From contig JASWJB010000180.1 in assembly GCA_032433595.1 (NCBI GenBank), positions 1 through 64,000 of the forward strand: a stretch of DNA of 64,000 nucleotides, given 5' to 3'. Below are positions 1 to 12,069 of this stretch, one piece after another (position 1 is the first letter of the stretch; every line of letters begins with the position of its first letter). The position numbers and the translations under genes were made by a program. This DNA is from Conoideocrella luteorostrata. Taxonomy: Eukaryota; Ascomycota; Sordariomycetes; Hypocreales; Clavicipitaceae. Under the pieces are notes generated by a model. That model did no database searches. It saw nothing but the letters and a program-made list of their open reading frames with translations, and was not told the origin of the DNA.

Positions 1-2255
1 ATTTGACGGCCCAGACGAGAGATGAGGGGGGTTATTGGTACTCCGTCCGTACAGAGTATATTTATTGGCCATGTGCGTCAGCAGTTGCTTCATGAACAAG
101 CTGCGGTGGATGACAGCTTAGGAAACGTTTCCCGTACATATACGCAGAGCACGCCGTACAGTACAGTTCAACATTAGCTAACTATTTATTATTAGAACCA
201 GAAACATTTCTGGCTGGACTGTGCGTGAAACATTTCGGAGCACTCTGTACGGAAAGGGGGGCAGAGATGGGGGCGGAGAAGCAGATTCTGCACTCCATTC
301 TTTCGTACTCCGGGACGTTCACAGTGATGTGCATGATGGCGTGGCCGCCGTGTGCCTTTTGGGCGCCCTCCTTTTGGGTCGTTAAAGAAAGTGCCGATGT
401 GCTTGCCTACATGGCAGCATGGATGCCGATTCTTGCTGGGTGGGGAGACACGCCGGCCCACGGTCACCATAGAGTACAGAGAACTCCGTACTTCAGTGCT
501 GTATTATTTTAGGTTGTAGCGTATGCAGGGCAGGTACGGAGTACTCCGTTCTACTTTCATGTAATTACTGCGCACGTAGTACTAGTACGGAGTAGTTACT
601 AGTACTCCATGTACGTGAGAAGAGTCCACCCCCGCAACCCAGGTACATTCGTCCGAATGACGGATCACACTTGACCGAGTGCGCGTCTGACTCGAACTGC
701 CCAACTAACTCCCTCCCCCACAAAGTCGTGATCCGCCACAGCCATGCATGCCACGCCATGCTTCTCAGGCCAGACGGGCATCTGCACGGGCGACGGCACA
801 GGTTTCCTCCTGCTTTTTACCGGGGCCGGCCAGGGCCAGGTCTCGGTATCTTCAGATGCGATTTGCCGCTTTGGTTTCTGCTCTGGTCACTCTGTGGTGA
901 TAATGATGCTGGTCTCAGAATTGCACCCCCTACCTACGGAGTACCGAGTATGTACTTGTTTGTGGCCATGGTCCATCCCACGGCGTAATCGAACTGAGGA
1001 TTAGACATCACTGTGAGGCCTGCCGCGTCGTGGGCAAACCAAGTTCCCATCAAAAAGTAGTTGGTATTGTTTCACTTCACTATATTCCCCATCCTTTTGA
1101 GCCCAGCTAACCTCCGCTTTTTGCCCCTCGCCTTTGTTTCTCTGCTCACTTTGCTGGTGGCGCCGTCCCTCCGGCGCTATTGCATTCATCTGTTCCACTT
1201 TCAGGTTTGGGGATGACCGTCGTATGTACTCCGTATGTTGTCCCCTTAGCCGCTGATACGACGGCCGCGGCCACCAACCATCATCGCCAAGATGGACCTT
1301 CACGAGCGACGGGGACTAGGGAGGGTTCGAGAGCTCGTTTCCACATCTCTGTACTCCGTACCGGCGCGTTGGGTCCGGGCCCGACTCTTGACGCCGCTAA
1401 CAGGTTTCGTCATCACTTTTTACTGGTCCCAGATGCAACCCGTGTTGAGTTATTATTTCCATCGGCATTGGCATTTCTCCCGCAATCGCAAACACAAGTC
1501 GCCATCCTCTTCGCCTTCACCCTCTGTTCTGTCTTCTCGCCCTTGAGACGCCAAATTTGACTACTCGGATTGGCACCTGGGGTATGGAGCAATAACCCTT
1601 GGTAAAATTGAAGCCTTGTTTAGTCCTAGTCCTAGCCCATTGTAACTTAACTTACGGATCCCATCTCGAACTATCTGAATCAGCCACAGACACATGCTCA
1701 CTGGACATTACCGCCCGAATGGCCATGACATAACTGTCAATCTTTGTCTCACTGCGTTCCCGCCCCGACCTTCTTTTTTGGGTCGTCGTAGTATCATTAG
1801 TTACTGAGGACGTGCACTGATGGGATCAGCTCGTTCGGGGCACCACTACTCTGCTGTCAGTCTGCCATCAGTGGCCCTCAGTGAGACCTTTCAGTACTAG
1901 CTAAGCTTTCTCTGGTCGTCTCCTCGCGAGAGATCGACATGGCTGGTTGACTTTATAGACACCTATCCCCATTCAACCCCATTCAACCCATTCAACACGA
2001 CCTGGGACTGTCTGCCGCCCCCACTCTGGGTATCAGTTGTTGCTTCTCGGCGTGTTTGTGCCTCTTGGCGTACTTGTGCTTCTTGGGGACCTCTTTCCGT
2101 CTTCAATCTCCCCTGACTTTTGGACAGAGTTCCCTTAGTTTCCCCAAGTTGTCGCGCATTCCGTTTGCTGGCCTCTTGGGGGCCTTCTTGCGACACACAT
2201 ACATTACTGCCTGTATTGTGTTGCGAACCCTAAAAACGGGCTTTTCACCCCGACC
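1..2255. other. Intergenic region at window start
   Basis: I see no gene here. The longest open frames (105 and 126 codons) lack family resemblance and overlap each other on both strands. The stretch carries several copies of the TACGGAGTA/TACTCCGTA element (535-550, 586-594, 935-950, 1227-1235, 1352-1360) and a small CATTCAACC-type direct repeat near 1974-1996. The last few hundred bases, CT-rich, are the likely promoter and leader of the transporter that starts at 2256. Confidence 0.6.
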
Positions 2256-4138
2256 ATGGCAGCCGCTTCATCGTCTTCGTCAGAAACAGCCGCCGACAGG
2301 GATGTAGAGGCTCAGCAACGACAGCCGCGAACGTCGCACAAACATTCGCATTGGAGTATCATAACTGATCAGGCTGGAGTGGATGATGAGGTCCTCAATC
2401 ACAAATATGCCGGTCAAGGTACGACCGAGTCACCGTATCTCGTTGAGTTCTTGCCGACGGACTCTCGAAATCCAATGACGTTTTCCCGACCGTTCAAATG
2501 GACAATTACTCTCATCACTGCTGTTTCGACTCTTGCCGTTTCCTTCACCAGTTCCGCCTACTCGGGAAGCGTTATTGAAATTATTGACGAGTTTCATATC
2601 TCAGAGGAAGTTGCCATTCTCGGAGTGTCCATGTTTGTCCTTGGGTTCGCAATTGGCCCCTTATTCTGGGCTCCGTTTTCAGAGCTATATGGCCGCCAGA
2701 AGCTTTTCTTTATAACTTACATGGCGCTGACGGCGTTTAATGCTGCTGGTGCTGGTGCTCCCAACATGGCGGCCCTCATTGTGCTGCGCTTCATGGCCGG
2801 CGCATGGGGATCGTCGCCGTTGACCAACTCGGGCGGCATCATTGCCGACCTTTTCACCGCCAAAGAACGAGGCATTGCAACCAGCATCTTTGCGATGGCT
2901 CCCTTTCTGGGCCCGGCTTTGGGTAAGTTGGCTCGATTGGAGATGTTTTGCTTGGATTTTTCATGTCAAACGCCGGCATGCTCGTATTGTGCCAACACGC
3001 TGTGCTAACACCTGCACAGGACCGATTGCTGGCGGCTTTCTCGCAGAGGCCGAGGGCTGGAGATGGGTGGCAGGACTGACGGCTATATTTACCGGTGTGT
3101 TGTGGATTATTCAGTCACTCGTCGCCCCCGAGACATACGCCCCCGTCTTGTTGCGCAGGCGAGCCCAAGTGTTGTCGAAGCGAACCGGCAAAATGTATAT
3201 TTCGAAGCTGGACGCGACCATGCCTCAAAAAACCCTTGCCGGCCGGCTCAAGCTCAACTTGTCGAGACCGTGGATACTCTTGTTCAAAGAACCCATCGTG
3301 TTCCTCACCACCATCTACATGGCCATAATTTACGGCACACTGTACATGTGCTTTGCTGCATTTCCAATTGTGTTCCAGTCTCCGTACCCTTCAGGCTGGG
3401 GCTGGAAGCCTGGCGTTGGAGGTCTCTCCTTTGTCGGGATTGCAATCGGCATGACCATCTCAACCATTGGAACCATCTTCGACAATAATCGATACGCGCG
3501 CTTGGCAGCAAAACACGGCGGCGTAGCACCTCCAGAGACACGACTCCCTCCTGCCCTGTTAGGCGCTGTACTTCTCCCAGTCGGTCTATTCTGGTTTGCG
3601 TGGACGAATGGCACCAACGTGCATTGGGCCGTTTCCATTGTTGGTTCTGGTTTTTTTGCTGCTGGACTCGTCCTGGTTTTCCTGTCGCTGACCAACTATC
3701 TAATCGACTCTTGTAAGTATTCGGTCTCAGTCACGGCCTGTCTTGGGGCAAATCGTAGGGAGAATCACTGACGAGCTGTACCCAGACGTTGTTTATGCAG
3801 CTTCCGTACTGGCTGCCAGCGCTGTGCTTCGATCTTTGTTTGGGGCAATTTTCCCGCTTTTCACATCGTTTATGTATAGGGATCTTGGGATTCACTGGGC
3901 CAGCTCGGTGCCGGCATTCTTGTCGTTGGCCTGCCTGCCATTCCCCTTTTTGTTTTACAAGTATGGTGAGCGCATCCGAATGAAGTGTAAGTACTCTGCG
4001 GAGGCCTCGATCATTCTGCAGCAGATGCTGGGCAAACAGCCAGTCAATGAAGACGAGGGTGTAACGGAAGGCGAAGACGGGGACAAGGAGAAGAGAGCAG
4101 GCAATATCGAAACAGAGCCTTCAAACGAAGTGAAGTAA
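2256..4138 (+). CDS. MFS drug/polyamine-type transporter (DHA1 family)
   Basis: Three exons, 2256-2922, 3020-3712 and 3786-4138, give 570 residues. Introns have GTAAGT donors and CAG acceptors and the joins restore the family sequence: TTGG|GACCG gives the [16 protein letters not shown] segment (motif C region), and the second join gives [12 protein letters not shown]. The protein has a hydrophilic N-terminus of about 80 residues, then about 12 predicted membrane segments. [10 protein letters not shown] (about residues 151-160) fits motif A between TM2 and TM3. [12 protein letters not shown] just before TM1 is typical of fungal DHA1 carriers. Such proteins are plasma-membrane proton antiporters that export drugs, toxins or polyamines; the substrate cannot be read from the sequence. 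The C-terminal tail is acidic and charged. The start has a good context (cgaccATGg). No biosynthetic genes lie beside it, so a cluster role is not indicated. Confidence 0.9.
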
Positions 4139-4524
4139 CGACCGGTTTTTGTTTCAGCTACCTTGACGTCGATTTGACCTCGTTGACCGGCCCAATTATA
4201 TCACTCCGGGTATTTGCGATGGAGGTTTCTTGACACCGTGGACCATCATAGCGACGCGTGACGTTATACTTGAAACTTTGGTCACTGTTGCATGCATATT
4301 TTATTTCATTTGGTGCTGTTCGGTAGAAAGGAATATGGCTTCTCGGGAGAGACAGCAGATCACAAGCAGCCCACGGAGTAAACGGGTGGTGCATGGAAAG
4401 TCGAAGAAGGCGATTACAGCAAGAGCCCATGGATGGCTATTTGAGTATGACGAGGTGGGTTGTTGGCTGTTGGCTGTTGGCTTGGCCTTCCTTGTTCATC
4501 TGTTGGCCGAAGCCAGCAAGCCAG

Positions 4525-4544
4525 CCTGCCTGCCTGCCTGCCTG
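4525..4544. repeat. CCTG tetranucleotide microsatellite (5 units)
   Basis: Five perfect CCTG units in the spacer downstream of the MFS transporter, flanked by related CCAG units. This is a simple microsatellite with no evident function. Confidence 0.9.
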
Positions 4545-4912
4545 CTGGTTGGTCACAATGACCGTGTCTGTCTGTGTCTTCACTCATTGCATGAAGCATG
4601 CGTGTGTGCACCTACTCTAACGAATGAATTGCCGCCCGCGGCACCTGTAACGACTGCAATTTACGGATACACTATATAGCATATTGAATTGACTGACGAA
4701 ATGACCACTACCTATGGAGTAGTCTTCAATAGGCACGAGGGATGGGGGGAGGCAAACATGCATGATGTACGGAGTGCTCCCTTGCAGTGGGCGGTGCGTG
4801 TTGGGCTGTTTGGCGGGCTGTTTGCAGAACGCCGCGCGCCAACGTCGCAACCGGTTAGACTATCGGCTGGTTGCGTGCCAGGTTACACGGAGTACAAGAG
4901 TACAGAGTACAG

Positions 4913-5025
4913 TACTCCGTACTCCGTACCCCAGCAGTAATTCTGAGCCACTACGGAGTACGGAGTACTCTATACGATTTGGTTGTTTTGAATTACTGGA
5001 AGGTCACTGTACGGAGTACGGAGTA
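4913..5025. repeat. Cluster of direct TACTCCG/CGGAGTA repeats
   Basis: Three 16-nt tandem forms of the genome-dispersed element sit within 113 bases: one in TACTCCG orientation (4913-4928) and two in TACGGAG orientation (4952-4967, 5010-5025). Each is two head-to-tail 7-nt units rather than the inverted palindrome. They lie about 210-320 bases upstream of the start at 5233. Confidence 0.85.
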
Positions 5026-5232
5026 CCTAGTGCCAATCTGGTCAGTCGCGCTTACTCCACTCATTGTCCTGCCTACCCACCCAACCTAGCAAGCGCGTCT
5101 TGTACCAACTGTTGGACGTGTAAATTACTAGTATTGTGCTTATCTTTCCCGTCTGTTTGCAACGCCCCTCTCTCATCGCCAGCCTGATCTTGCCCTTCCA
5201 GCTGTTTTGGATCGTTTAACGCCAAGACGATC

Positions 5233-7021
5233 ATGGCGACGAGACTGTTACGAAGCAGGAGCTCGTCCTTAGTGTCGTATCATACTGCCAATGATTCTCT
5301 TGTTGAGGGTTCAACGACGGCGAGTAGCCCGGCACAGATCGTGCCTTGTCCGTACCGCGATGCTCGACAGCTGCCGCGCGTGTTGAAGGATCATTGCCAA
5401 ATATTCTTGGAGGAACAGCTGTGTATGAACTTACCCTAGCTTCCCATCGATTTTCAGTCCCTCTCCCACGAAAATGCTAGAATCACATGGGTTTGTATAG
5501 CTAACATAAGTCGTAGACACCTGCGCAATTAACCTGATGAACAGCACACTCGGATCCGGCATATCACGACGAACACCGTGTACCAAACCCTCCCTAATCC
5601 CACCGCCCAGTCACTTGGCTCTCCTGAACACGCTCGTCATTCATCCTACTCACACCACGCGCGCGGAAAACGCCGATCTTCGAGAGGTATCTGCCCTGGC
5701 CCTCATCTATCTGCGCAGTCTGTTGACGGTTGTTGGCCCTGTTAAAGCGGGTTTCCGCACCGCCTTTCAGTTCCATGCTTCGTCTCGATGGAGTCGTCGA
5801 TCGGCATTCACCAGCGTCGACAGCGACAGCGACATGTCGGATGAAGAGTCGGACCACGATCACAACCACGTACGGGGACGCCTGGCGAACCAGGCGAGCT
5901 TATGGTGTCGTGGCCAAGACCTGTGGACGACTGTGGGGTGGGCTTTCAACACGAGCACTTTGTACCCCCAACGGTGGCAGTATTGGAAGGTGTGGCTGGA
6001 TTTTATGCTGGATGTTCTTGAGACGGATTGGGGAGAGAGGGAGCGGCAGGATGATGCGGCGTATGAGCTGATGGGAGGGGAGGGTGATGTGCCTGTTGCG
6101 GCGAGGGGGGAGGCCATGATTGTGATGTACATGGAGCAGAATATGGACCGACACACGGCGCTGAAACGGATCATGAAGGCTCTGTTTGCGGATGGGAGCT
6201 CGCTGTCGTCGTCGTCTTTTCCTGAAGTGTTTGAAAAGGAGCCGCGTGGCCCAAAGAAGGCTTCGAAGAAGAGGAAGCGGGAGCAAGTCGTGGATCTGGA
6301 CAACGACAATTTTGGTGACTATTTCGATGACGATTCCATCTCATCCGGCATCTCTGAACCCCCCACACCACAGAAACCACGGGACGGAACAAGAAACGAC
6401 ACACTGGGATCTTCCAACCCCGGCTTGGTTGAATCCATCAAGTTTCGACTTCGTTTTTTCCAGCTCTTATCGGCTGCTTCCTCTGCACTCGACGGAGGAA
6501 TCGAGCTCGATCGCCTCTACGAAGATTTTGCCCATGGCATCAAGTGCCTCCGTCTCGACCTATTCGCCCTCTACGTCACGCAGAGAGAGAACCCACTGCT
6601 ACCTATGGTCCACGTCACTATCATTAAGGAACTATTTCACAGCCTTATACCATCACATCACAAAAAGCCCCATAAAGTCGATCCGGAAGGCGACGCACGG
6701 GCAGGTTTGACCGTACCCATGCTCGAGCACTGCTACGTCCCTCTACCGGCCAACACGGTGGCGTTGGAAGAAAACGCCAAATTGAGCCTTTTGGTGGAAA
6801 ATGCTGTGCAACTGCTCTGGCTGAATGATGAGATTGAATATTCAGAGAGTTTTGCCGCTGCATGCGAAGAGGGCATTCAGGCCAGAGAGGCAAAAGGCAA
6901 GAAGAAACGTACGGGAAAGGCAGGCGCTGATTCGGGGGATGCGGTGGCGCACGATGTGCTGATTAGATCTGGAGAGAGGATTCGTATCACGATGGAGGCG
7001 TTGAAAATGACGACCATTTGA
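5233..7021 (+). CDS. Conserved fungal protein of unknown function
   Basis: Two exons, 5233-5422 and 5517-7021, give 564 residues. The donor is GTATGA, a CTAAC branch site sits at 5501, and the acceptor is TAG at 5516; the join reads ...EEQLYTCAINLMNSTL in frame. I do not recognise the family. Visible features are an Asp/Glu/His-rich acidic patch (about 166-181), a Trp-rich segment with WCRGQDLW and WQYWKVWLDF (about 193-223) that looks like a folded helical core, a basic nuclear-localisation-like stretch KKASKKRKR (about 310-318) followed by an acidic, Ser-rich loop, and a helical C-terminal half ending in a Lys-rich segment and ITMEALKMTTI. No signal peptide or membrane span is evident. A nuclear protein is a reasonable inference from the basic stretch, nothing more. 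Confidence 0.75.
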
Positions 7022-7445
7022 GGAATTTTTAATGGATGTTGTTTGTGTGTTAGTGAACCTGCGGTGGAGGGCTTGTTTTTGTATACGGCGGGGATTTCTA
7101 TTCTTCTCCCATGGATACGAGTGTTTTTGAAACATTGATGGTTATGGACAGCCTGAGCAATCGGCCGCGAGGCGTTTTGGAAGTTTTCATCGGGCATAGC
7201 GGGTGATTTTGTTCTTTCCGCATCGGAAGTTTGTTTGTTCGGCGCACCGTGGAACAATGTAGATACCCTGATCATTACATGAACTGATACAGTTACCAGC
7301 ATATTTTCCCATATAATAACATGCAATGACCGTTGCTCTACTCGGTAACTGCCGTTTTAATCTATAATACAAGTAGAATGCTCCTTACCGCGGAGCCAGG
7401 AGCATGTATCAATTTACAAGGTCATGATTCGTCTTGTCGCGTATG
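7022..7445. other. Convergent 3' spacer
   Basis: This is the tail-to-tail gap between the gene ending at 7021 and the minus-strand gene ending at 7446. It presumably contains both 3' UTRs. I see no ORF with family resemblance. Confidence 0.6.
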
Positions 7446-8115
7446 CTATCCCTTGGCGGTGGGATTCCAAGTCGTGGGCTGCCAGTTTTCACTTGGTCCT
7501 CGGCCATTTGCTTTATCCCACGGATCATCCGCCTCTGCCTTTTGTTGCTGCTGTTGATTTTGTTTCTGTTTCTGCCCCCCGCGCTGCTTTTCACTACTCA
7601 TTTTTTCTGTTTGTCCCGCATGAGGAGTCTGCGAACGTCGGTCCTGGTCATGTGTATGTGTAGCTTCGCCGGTCAAAGCAGGGGCTGATCTGGCGACAGC
7701 ATCTTCCATGACTTTAGGCTTGGCTTCCCACCGTGCATCGGCCTCCTGTGCCAGATACTTCATTCTCTCTTGCCGGGCTATGTCGCCGCGCTGCTCGTCC
7801 AGGGAGGGTGGCTCGACGCGCGTGTGCCGTAGCCATTGGTGCCAGAGGGGGGAGACTCGCACGGAGGAGTAGTGCGCGGAGCGGGGGTAGCTGACGATGC
7901 GGCGCCAGCGGGTTTCGTTGGAGGTGAGCCGGAACTCCCAGTACGTGTTGCCTTGGAGGTCATAACCTGTAAAGGGCAAGGGAGGTGAGTTGGGTTATTG
8001 TACATGGTGCAGACAGCTGGTACGAACCGATGAAGAAGCGTTTGCGCCAGGGGAGACGGAGAGCTTTCCATCTGTACCATGCGTGGGCGAGGGGGGATAT
8101 TCCGCGGGTGGACAT
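7446..8115 (-). CDS. Complex I assembly factor, NDUFAF2 (B17.2-like) family
   Basis: Two exons on the minus strand, 8115-8028 and 7966-7446, give 202 residues. The join reads RKRFFI|GYDLQGNTYWEF. The family belongs to mitochondrial NADH dehydrogenase biogenesis. Diagnostic segments are AWYRWKALRLPWRKR (about 12-26), GYDLQGNTYWEF (30-41), RWRRIVSYP, and the WHQWLRHTR(V/D)EPPS segment, after which the tail is Gln/Lys-rich and disordered. I chose the ATG at 8115 because MSTRGISPLAHAWY is where the conserved region begins. The frame stays open 252 bases further upstream to another ATG at 8367, so a longer N-terminus is possible. No classic presequence is obvious in the short form. Neighbouring genes give no functional hint. 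Confidence 0.85.
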
Positions 8116-9892
8116 GGGAGGAACGTCGTAGAGGGGTACGGGTAGAGGTTGAGTTGAGGTTGTGGTTGAGGTCTGTTTTTCGGGGAGGTTTTCGTTCTCT
8201 CCGTTGGTGACGTCGGGTTTGGTGTCGATGGATGGACCCTCCGAGCTGTAGTGAAGTAACAACGGAGCAGCAGGGCCGAGCCAGCAGTGTGGCGCTGCTT
8301 GTGGAGCTGCTTGTGGCGCTGGTCGTGCATTTGATAATTGTATAACTACGGAGTACTCCGTACACACACCACTTTGAAAGGTACTCTGTAACTATTATTT
8401 ACTGTAATGAAGATGCCTAACAAATAGCCGAGTAGGTACGTAAAATGGTTGTCAAAATGTTGAATAGAGTCCTTGGGCATATTTGCTGTCTTAGCTGCTC
8501 TCCTCTCCTTCTTTTCCTCGAATACACCTGACCATTCTGCCGCACAGGCCAATTTTCATGTAACTAACTATTTGGTCCGTAGGTTAAGTTAACTAACTAC
8601 GAAATTACGAGACAGACGCCTATCCATTGATAACGACACATATGGGGGGTTCAAGCAGCACTCCTCAGTAGCCCGCATGGTGTATCTATGTATGTGCGAT
8701 TGGGAAATAGCGCCCTTGGTCACACCACAAAACAATACAATACAATATAATACATTCAATAAAATCAATACGCAGCAATATAACAAATATGGAGTACTCT
8801 GCACACCAATGTATGCGAGTCCTAGTTACCCCGTAGGTGTTTGAGAGATCAATCCAACCAATGTAGTGCGCTATTCCAGGATTGGGTTGAACTGGCAGTT
8901 AACTCATGCGTCTCTAAGAATGCAATTGTCTGGGGCCGCGCCGCCTCTCTCGCTCTCCCGTTGCCGGGGTGCTGCCGGTCAAGAACGTCTCGGCAGACAT
9001 TGGAAATAATACCAGCAATGATCTTCGCTCAGGACGGGGCAGAGCGCGGCGGTTGGCTACTTACGCACTGCCAAAGGTGGATGCTGCAATGAAGGACTTG
9101 TTTAGGCAAGGTTTCAGCAGCATGTTGGAAGTGCGTCTGCTGATTTTGTTCTTTGCCGTGTTTATTGGCGTTGAAGGCCAAGATGGTCGTCACGTACTAC
9201 CTACCACCTTCTTGCATACTGTTAGAAATACGACAGTCACAACGGGGAGCTCACTCCACTACAGCAGCATGAGGAACAAGCTAAAGAGAGGGCACGGGAC
9301 AAGAATGTCTGCGTGTGAAATGCTGAATGCCAGCGCAGATAATAGTATCCGAGGGGACGCACACTGACAGACGGACACACTGACAGAGCTCATTGCCCCT
9401 CCGACTGGCAACATTCCATTCCACACGCGCCACTCCGTCCCGTCTGGCCCGCCTGCATCCCCCCGCCTGTCCCCAATGCCACTGTACTAACTAGACTAGT
9501 ACCTGAGCAAAGCCACTCCAGCCGCTGACAGGCGCCGACGACGCACAATTGACAGCGGCTCCCTCGGTGACGACATTTGGTCCAGGCGACGTCTTGAACG
9601 CCCAACACCGAGAAGCGCCCAAACCAAACATCTGGTCAACAACACCCAAGTAGTTAGACCGCAGCCTCAACCGTCCATCAAACCTCCATCTCGGCTTACG
9701 CCTCAGTTCTTTCACCACTCTCTTCGTCTGTCTCTTCTCCTGCATTCCTTCTTTGCCGTCATCCGCAGCCCTACGCCGCAGTTTCTACTCGGGATTCCTT
9801 AATTATTTACCTACACACTGCCAATTCCGTCAGGCCCGTCTTGTCCATCTCTGCCCGAGGAGCGCTCCTCGGCGCAAACAAACGTCGTCGCC
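8116..9892. other. Divergent promoter region
   Basis: Lies between two divergently transcribed genes (starts at 8115 minus and 9893 plus). It carries a perfect copy of the 16-nt palindrome (8347-8362). One 132-codon plus-strand frame (8969-9367) contains an internal Met followed by a hydrophobic stretch, but nothing else supports it as a gene. The last 150 bases before 9893 are C-rich and free of ATG, as expected for a leader. Confidence 0.6.
8347..8362. repeat. Perfect palindrome TACGGAGTACTCCGTA
   Basis: An exact 16-nt inverted repeat with a GTAC centre, 232 bases upstream of the chosen start of the NDUFAF2-like gene. It is one of three exact copies in the window. Confidence 0.95.
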
Positions 9893-12069
9893 ATGGCGTC
9901 TGTCTCGTCCCTGGACAAAGACTTGCGCAAGTTGCGACTGGATAAATACACGCCCGCCGCCGCCAATGAAGCTCGAGCCTGGGTTGAGGAGGCTCTTGGA
10001 ACAAAGCTGCCTTCGTCGGATCTGCTGGATGGCCTCAAAGATGGTGTTGCCCTGTGCAGGTACGTGATAGACTGCTTTTTCGGCTTGGCGAAGCCAGCCA
10101 AAAAAAACCAAAAACAACCAAAAAAAAAAAACTTGCACTGACTCTTTGTATCAAAATTGCTAGACTCGTCAACCTTGGCGCACCTCCGCCAGGCATCAAG
10201 TTCAAGCAGTCAACAATGCCCTTTGTCCAAATGGAAAACATCTCACATTTCCTTCGCGCCTGCCAGGCCCCGCCTTTTAACCTACACCAGCACGACATGT
10301 TTCTCACCGTCGACCTCTACGAGCAAAAGGACCCGGCGCAAGTTTTGCAGTGTCTCGGTGCCTTCAGCAGAGCCGCTCACGATGCCAATCCCAGTCGCTT
10401 CCCCGAACCCATAGGGCCCAAGAACAGGGCAACCGGCGGAATAAGCCCACAAGCATCCGGATATGCATCGCCGACTGGCCTACGTGGCCGAGGAGCTTCC
10501 ATTAATAGTAATTCCTCATCCGCGTACGGCTCAAAACCTTCACTGCCGCCTCACAGGACAGGCGACATCACTCCGTCGGGTCGTCGCAGCCCCGCCAAGA
10601 GCCCGACAGCGGCAGGGCCCGGATCTCCTGGTCCTGTTAGTAGCTGGAGTAGACGGGAGCACGAAGGGTCCACGGCACCCGCGTGGAACATTGCGCAGTA
10701 TGGCTATATGGGCGGTGCTAGCCAAGGCAACTTGGGCATCTCGTTTGGCGGCATGCGACAGATTACAAGTGCTGGCCCTCACGTACCTAGTTTGGCTGAA
10801 AAGGAACGCAGGCGCAAGGTGGAGGCGGAGCGGCAGGAGGAGGACGAACGGCAACGGAGAGCACAGCTTGAAGCCGAGGAAGAGGCAGCTCGTCTTGAAG
10901 AGGAGCGCAAATGGGAAGCGGAGACTCAAAGACTACGTGAAGAAGAGCGACGAAAAGCCCAGGAGGAAAAGCGCAGATGGGAAGAACAAGAGCGTCAATG
11001 GAAACTGACGGAGGAGAAGCGGCGCCAAGAGGAGGAAGAGGCCGCGGCTAAGCTGGACGAAGACCGCCGACGAGCAAGAGGTCGCAGCGACGCCAGACTC
11101 CGAGGTCAGTTCCTGAGCCAGTACCAGGCCGAACAGGCCGAGACAGACCGACGGGGCACTCGCAGTGGCAGTGAGGAGCTGGAAAAGCAATTGGAACGAG
11201 CACGCCAACGCGAGGAAGAGTACGAGCGGGAACGTCAAACTCGCAGTAGCAGCCGCCCCCTGAGCGAAATCGTTCCCAACAAGCCAAGATCCAGGAGTCG
11301 ACACCGAGCCGCATCACCAACTCCTTCAACCCCGTCTGCTGTAGGGCCAAACCGAACCCAAAACCGCTACGAGTCGTGGACAAGAGATGACGAGCGTGAA
11401 TATCTTCAAACACAATGGGACCAACAGCAGCAAACGTCACATGAATCCACGCACGACCCAAGACCCGAACCGCTATGTGAAGAATCCGTCGATGTTGAAT
11501 CACCGCTTCCGCCTCCTCAAGTCACCTCTCCTCGACCTCTACCTGACCCCAATGTCACTCCCAAAGCCAAGTCCCCAAACACCGGTGGTCACAACAGCAC
11601 TCGACCGCTCCCCGACCCTGCCAAATACACGTCTCCCCCGGCGCCGTCACAAAACCGAACCGATCGTTTCCTAGCATCCAACCAACCACCAAAACAAGCC
11701 CAGACTCGCCAAACCTACGCTCGTGAGCTCGGCGCTACCGAAGAACGTGATGCCGAAGACCGGAGACGTGCCCAGAGCCAAGCCCAAACCAAAGCCGGCG
11801 GGTGGGCATCCAAGTCTCTCCTCGAGCGGGAGATGGAAATGGAGCGTCAGCGTCAACAGGAGTGGGAGGAAGCGCAAAAGGAAACCGCTAAGGCTGTCCG
11901 TTCCGGAGATGGTGTCGATGGTATTGGGGGCGGTATGGGCGGACGCTGGGACGTGGGCCAATGGAGTGGCTACACGGGAGGCGATTCACAGAACAGGGGT
12001 GGACAGGGAATTGGATCGGGGAGAAGGCAAATTGTCGGGCCGAGGCCATTGCCCGGATCGAATAGATGA
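9893..12069 (+). CDS. Calponin-homology domain protein with long coiled coil
   Basis: Two exons, 9893-10059 and 10164-12069, give 690 residues. The join CAG|A restores ...GVALCRLVNLGAPPPGIKF, the core of a single CH domain (about residues 13-130) of the transgelin/Scp1 type, which binds or bundles actin. Following it are a Ser/Pro-rich linker, a calponin-like repeat with IAQYGYMGG and GGMRQI (about 232-256), a highly charged Glu/Arg coiled coil (about 265-370), a long disordered Pro/Ser/Arg region, and a C-terminal GQWSGYTGGD...GRRQIVGPRPLP segment that resembles a second calponin-type repeat. Yeast Scp1 is only about 200 residues, so this is the extended filamentous-fungal form. Cortical actin function is inferred from the domain. 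The intron is unusually A-rich on its coding strand. Confidence 0.85.

Larger units (their letters stand above)
4139..5232. other. Intergenic region with tandem TACTCCG elements
   Basis: No gene is supported. It holds the 3' flank of the transporter, a CCTG tetranucleotide run (4525-4544), and a dense group of the short element: TACTCCGTACTCCGTA at 4913-4928, TACGGAGTACGGAGTA at 4952-4967 and again at 5010-5025. The remainder leads into the promoter of the gene at 5233. Confidence 0.6.

Noticed and set aside
225..512. Short overlapping frames at the window start
   Set aside because: Fewer than 100 codons, present on both strands, no family resemblance.
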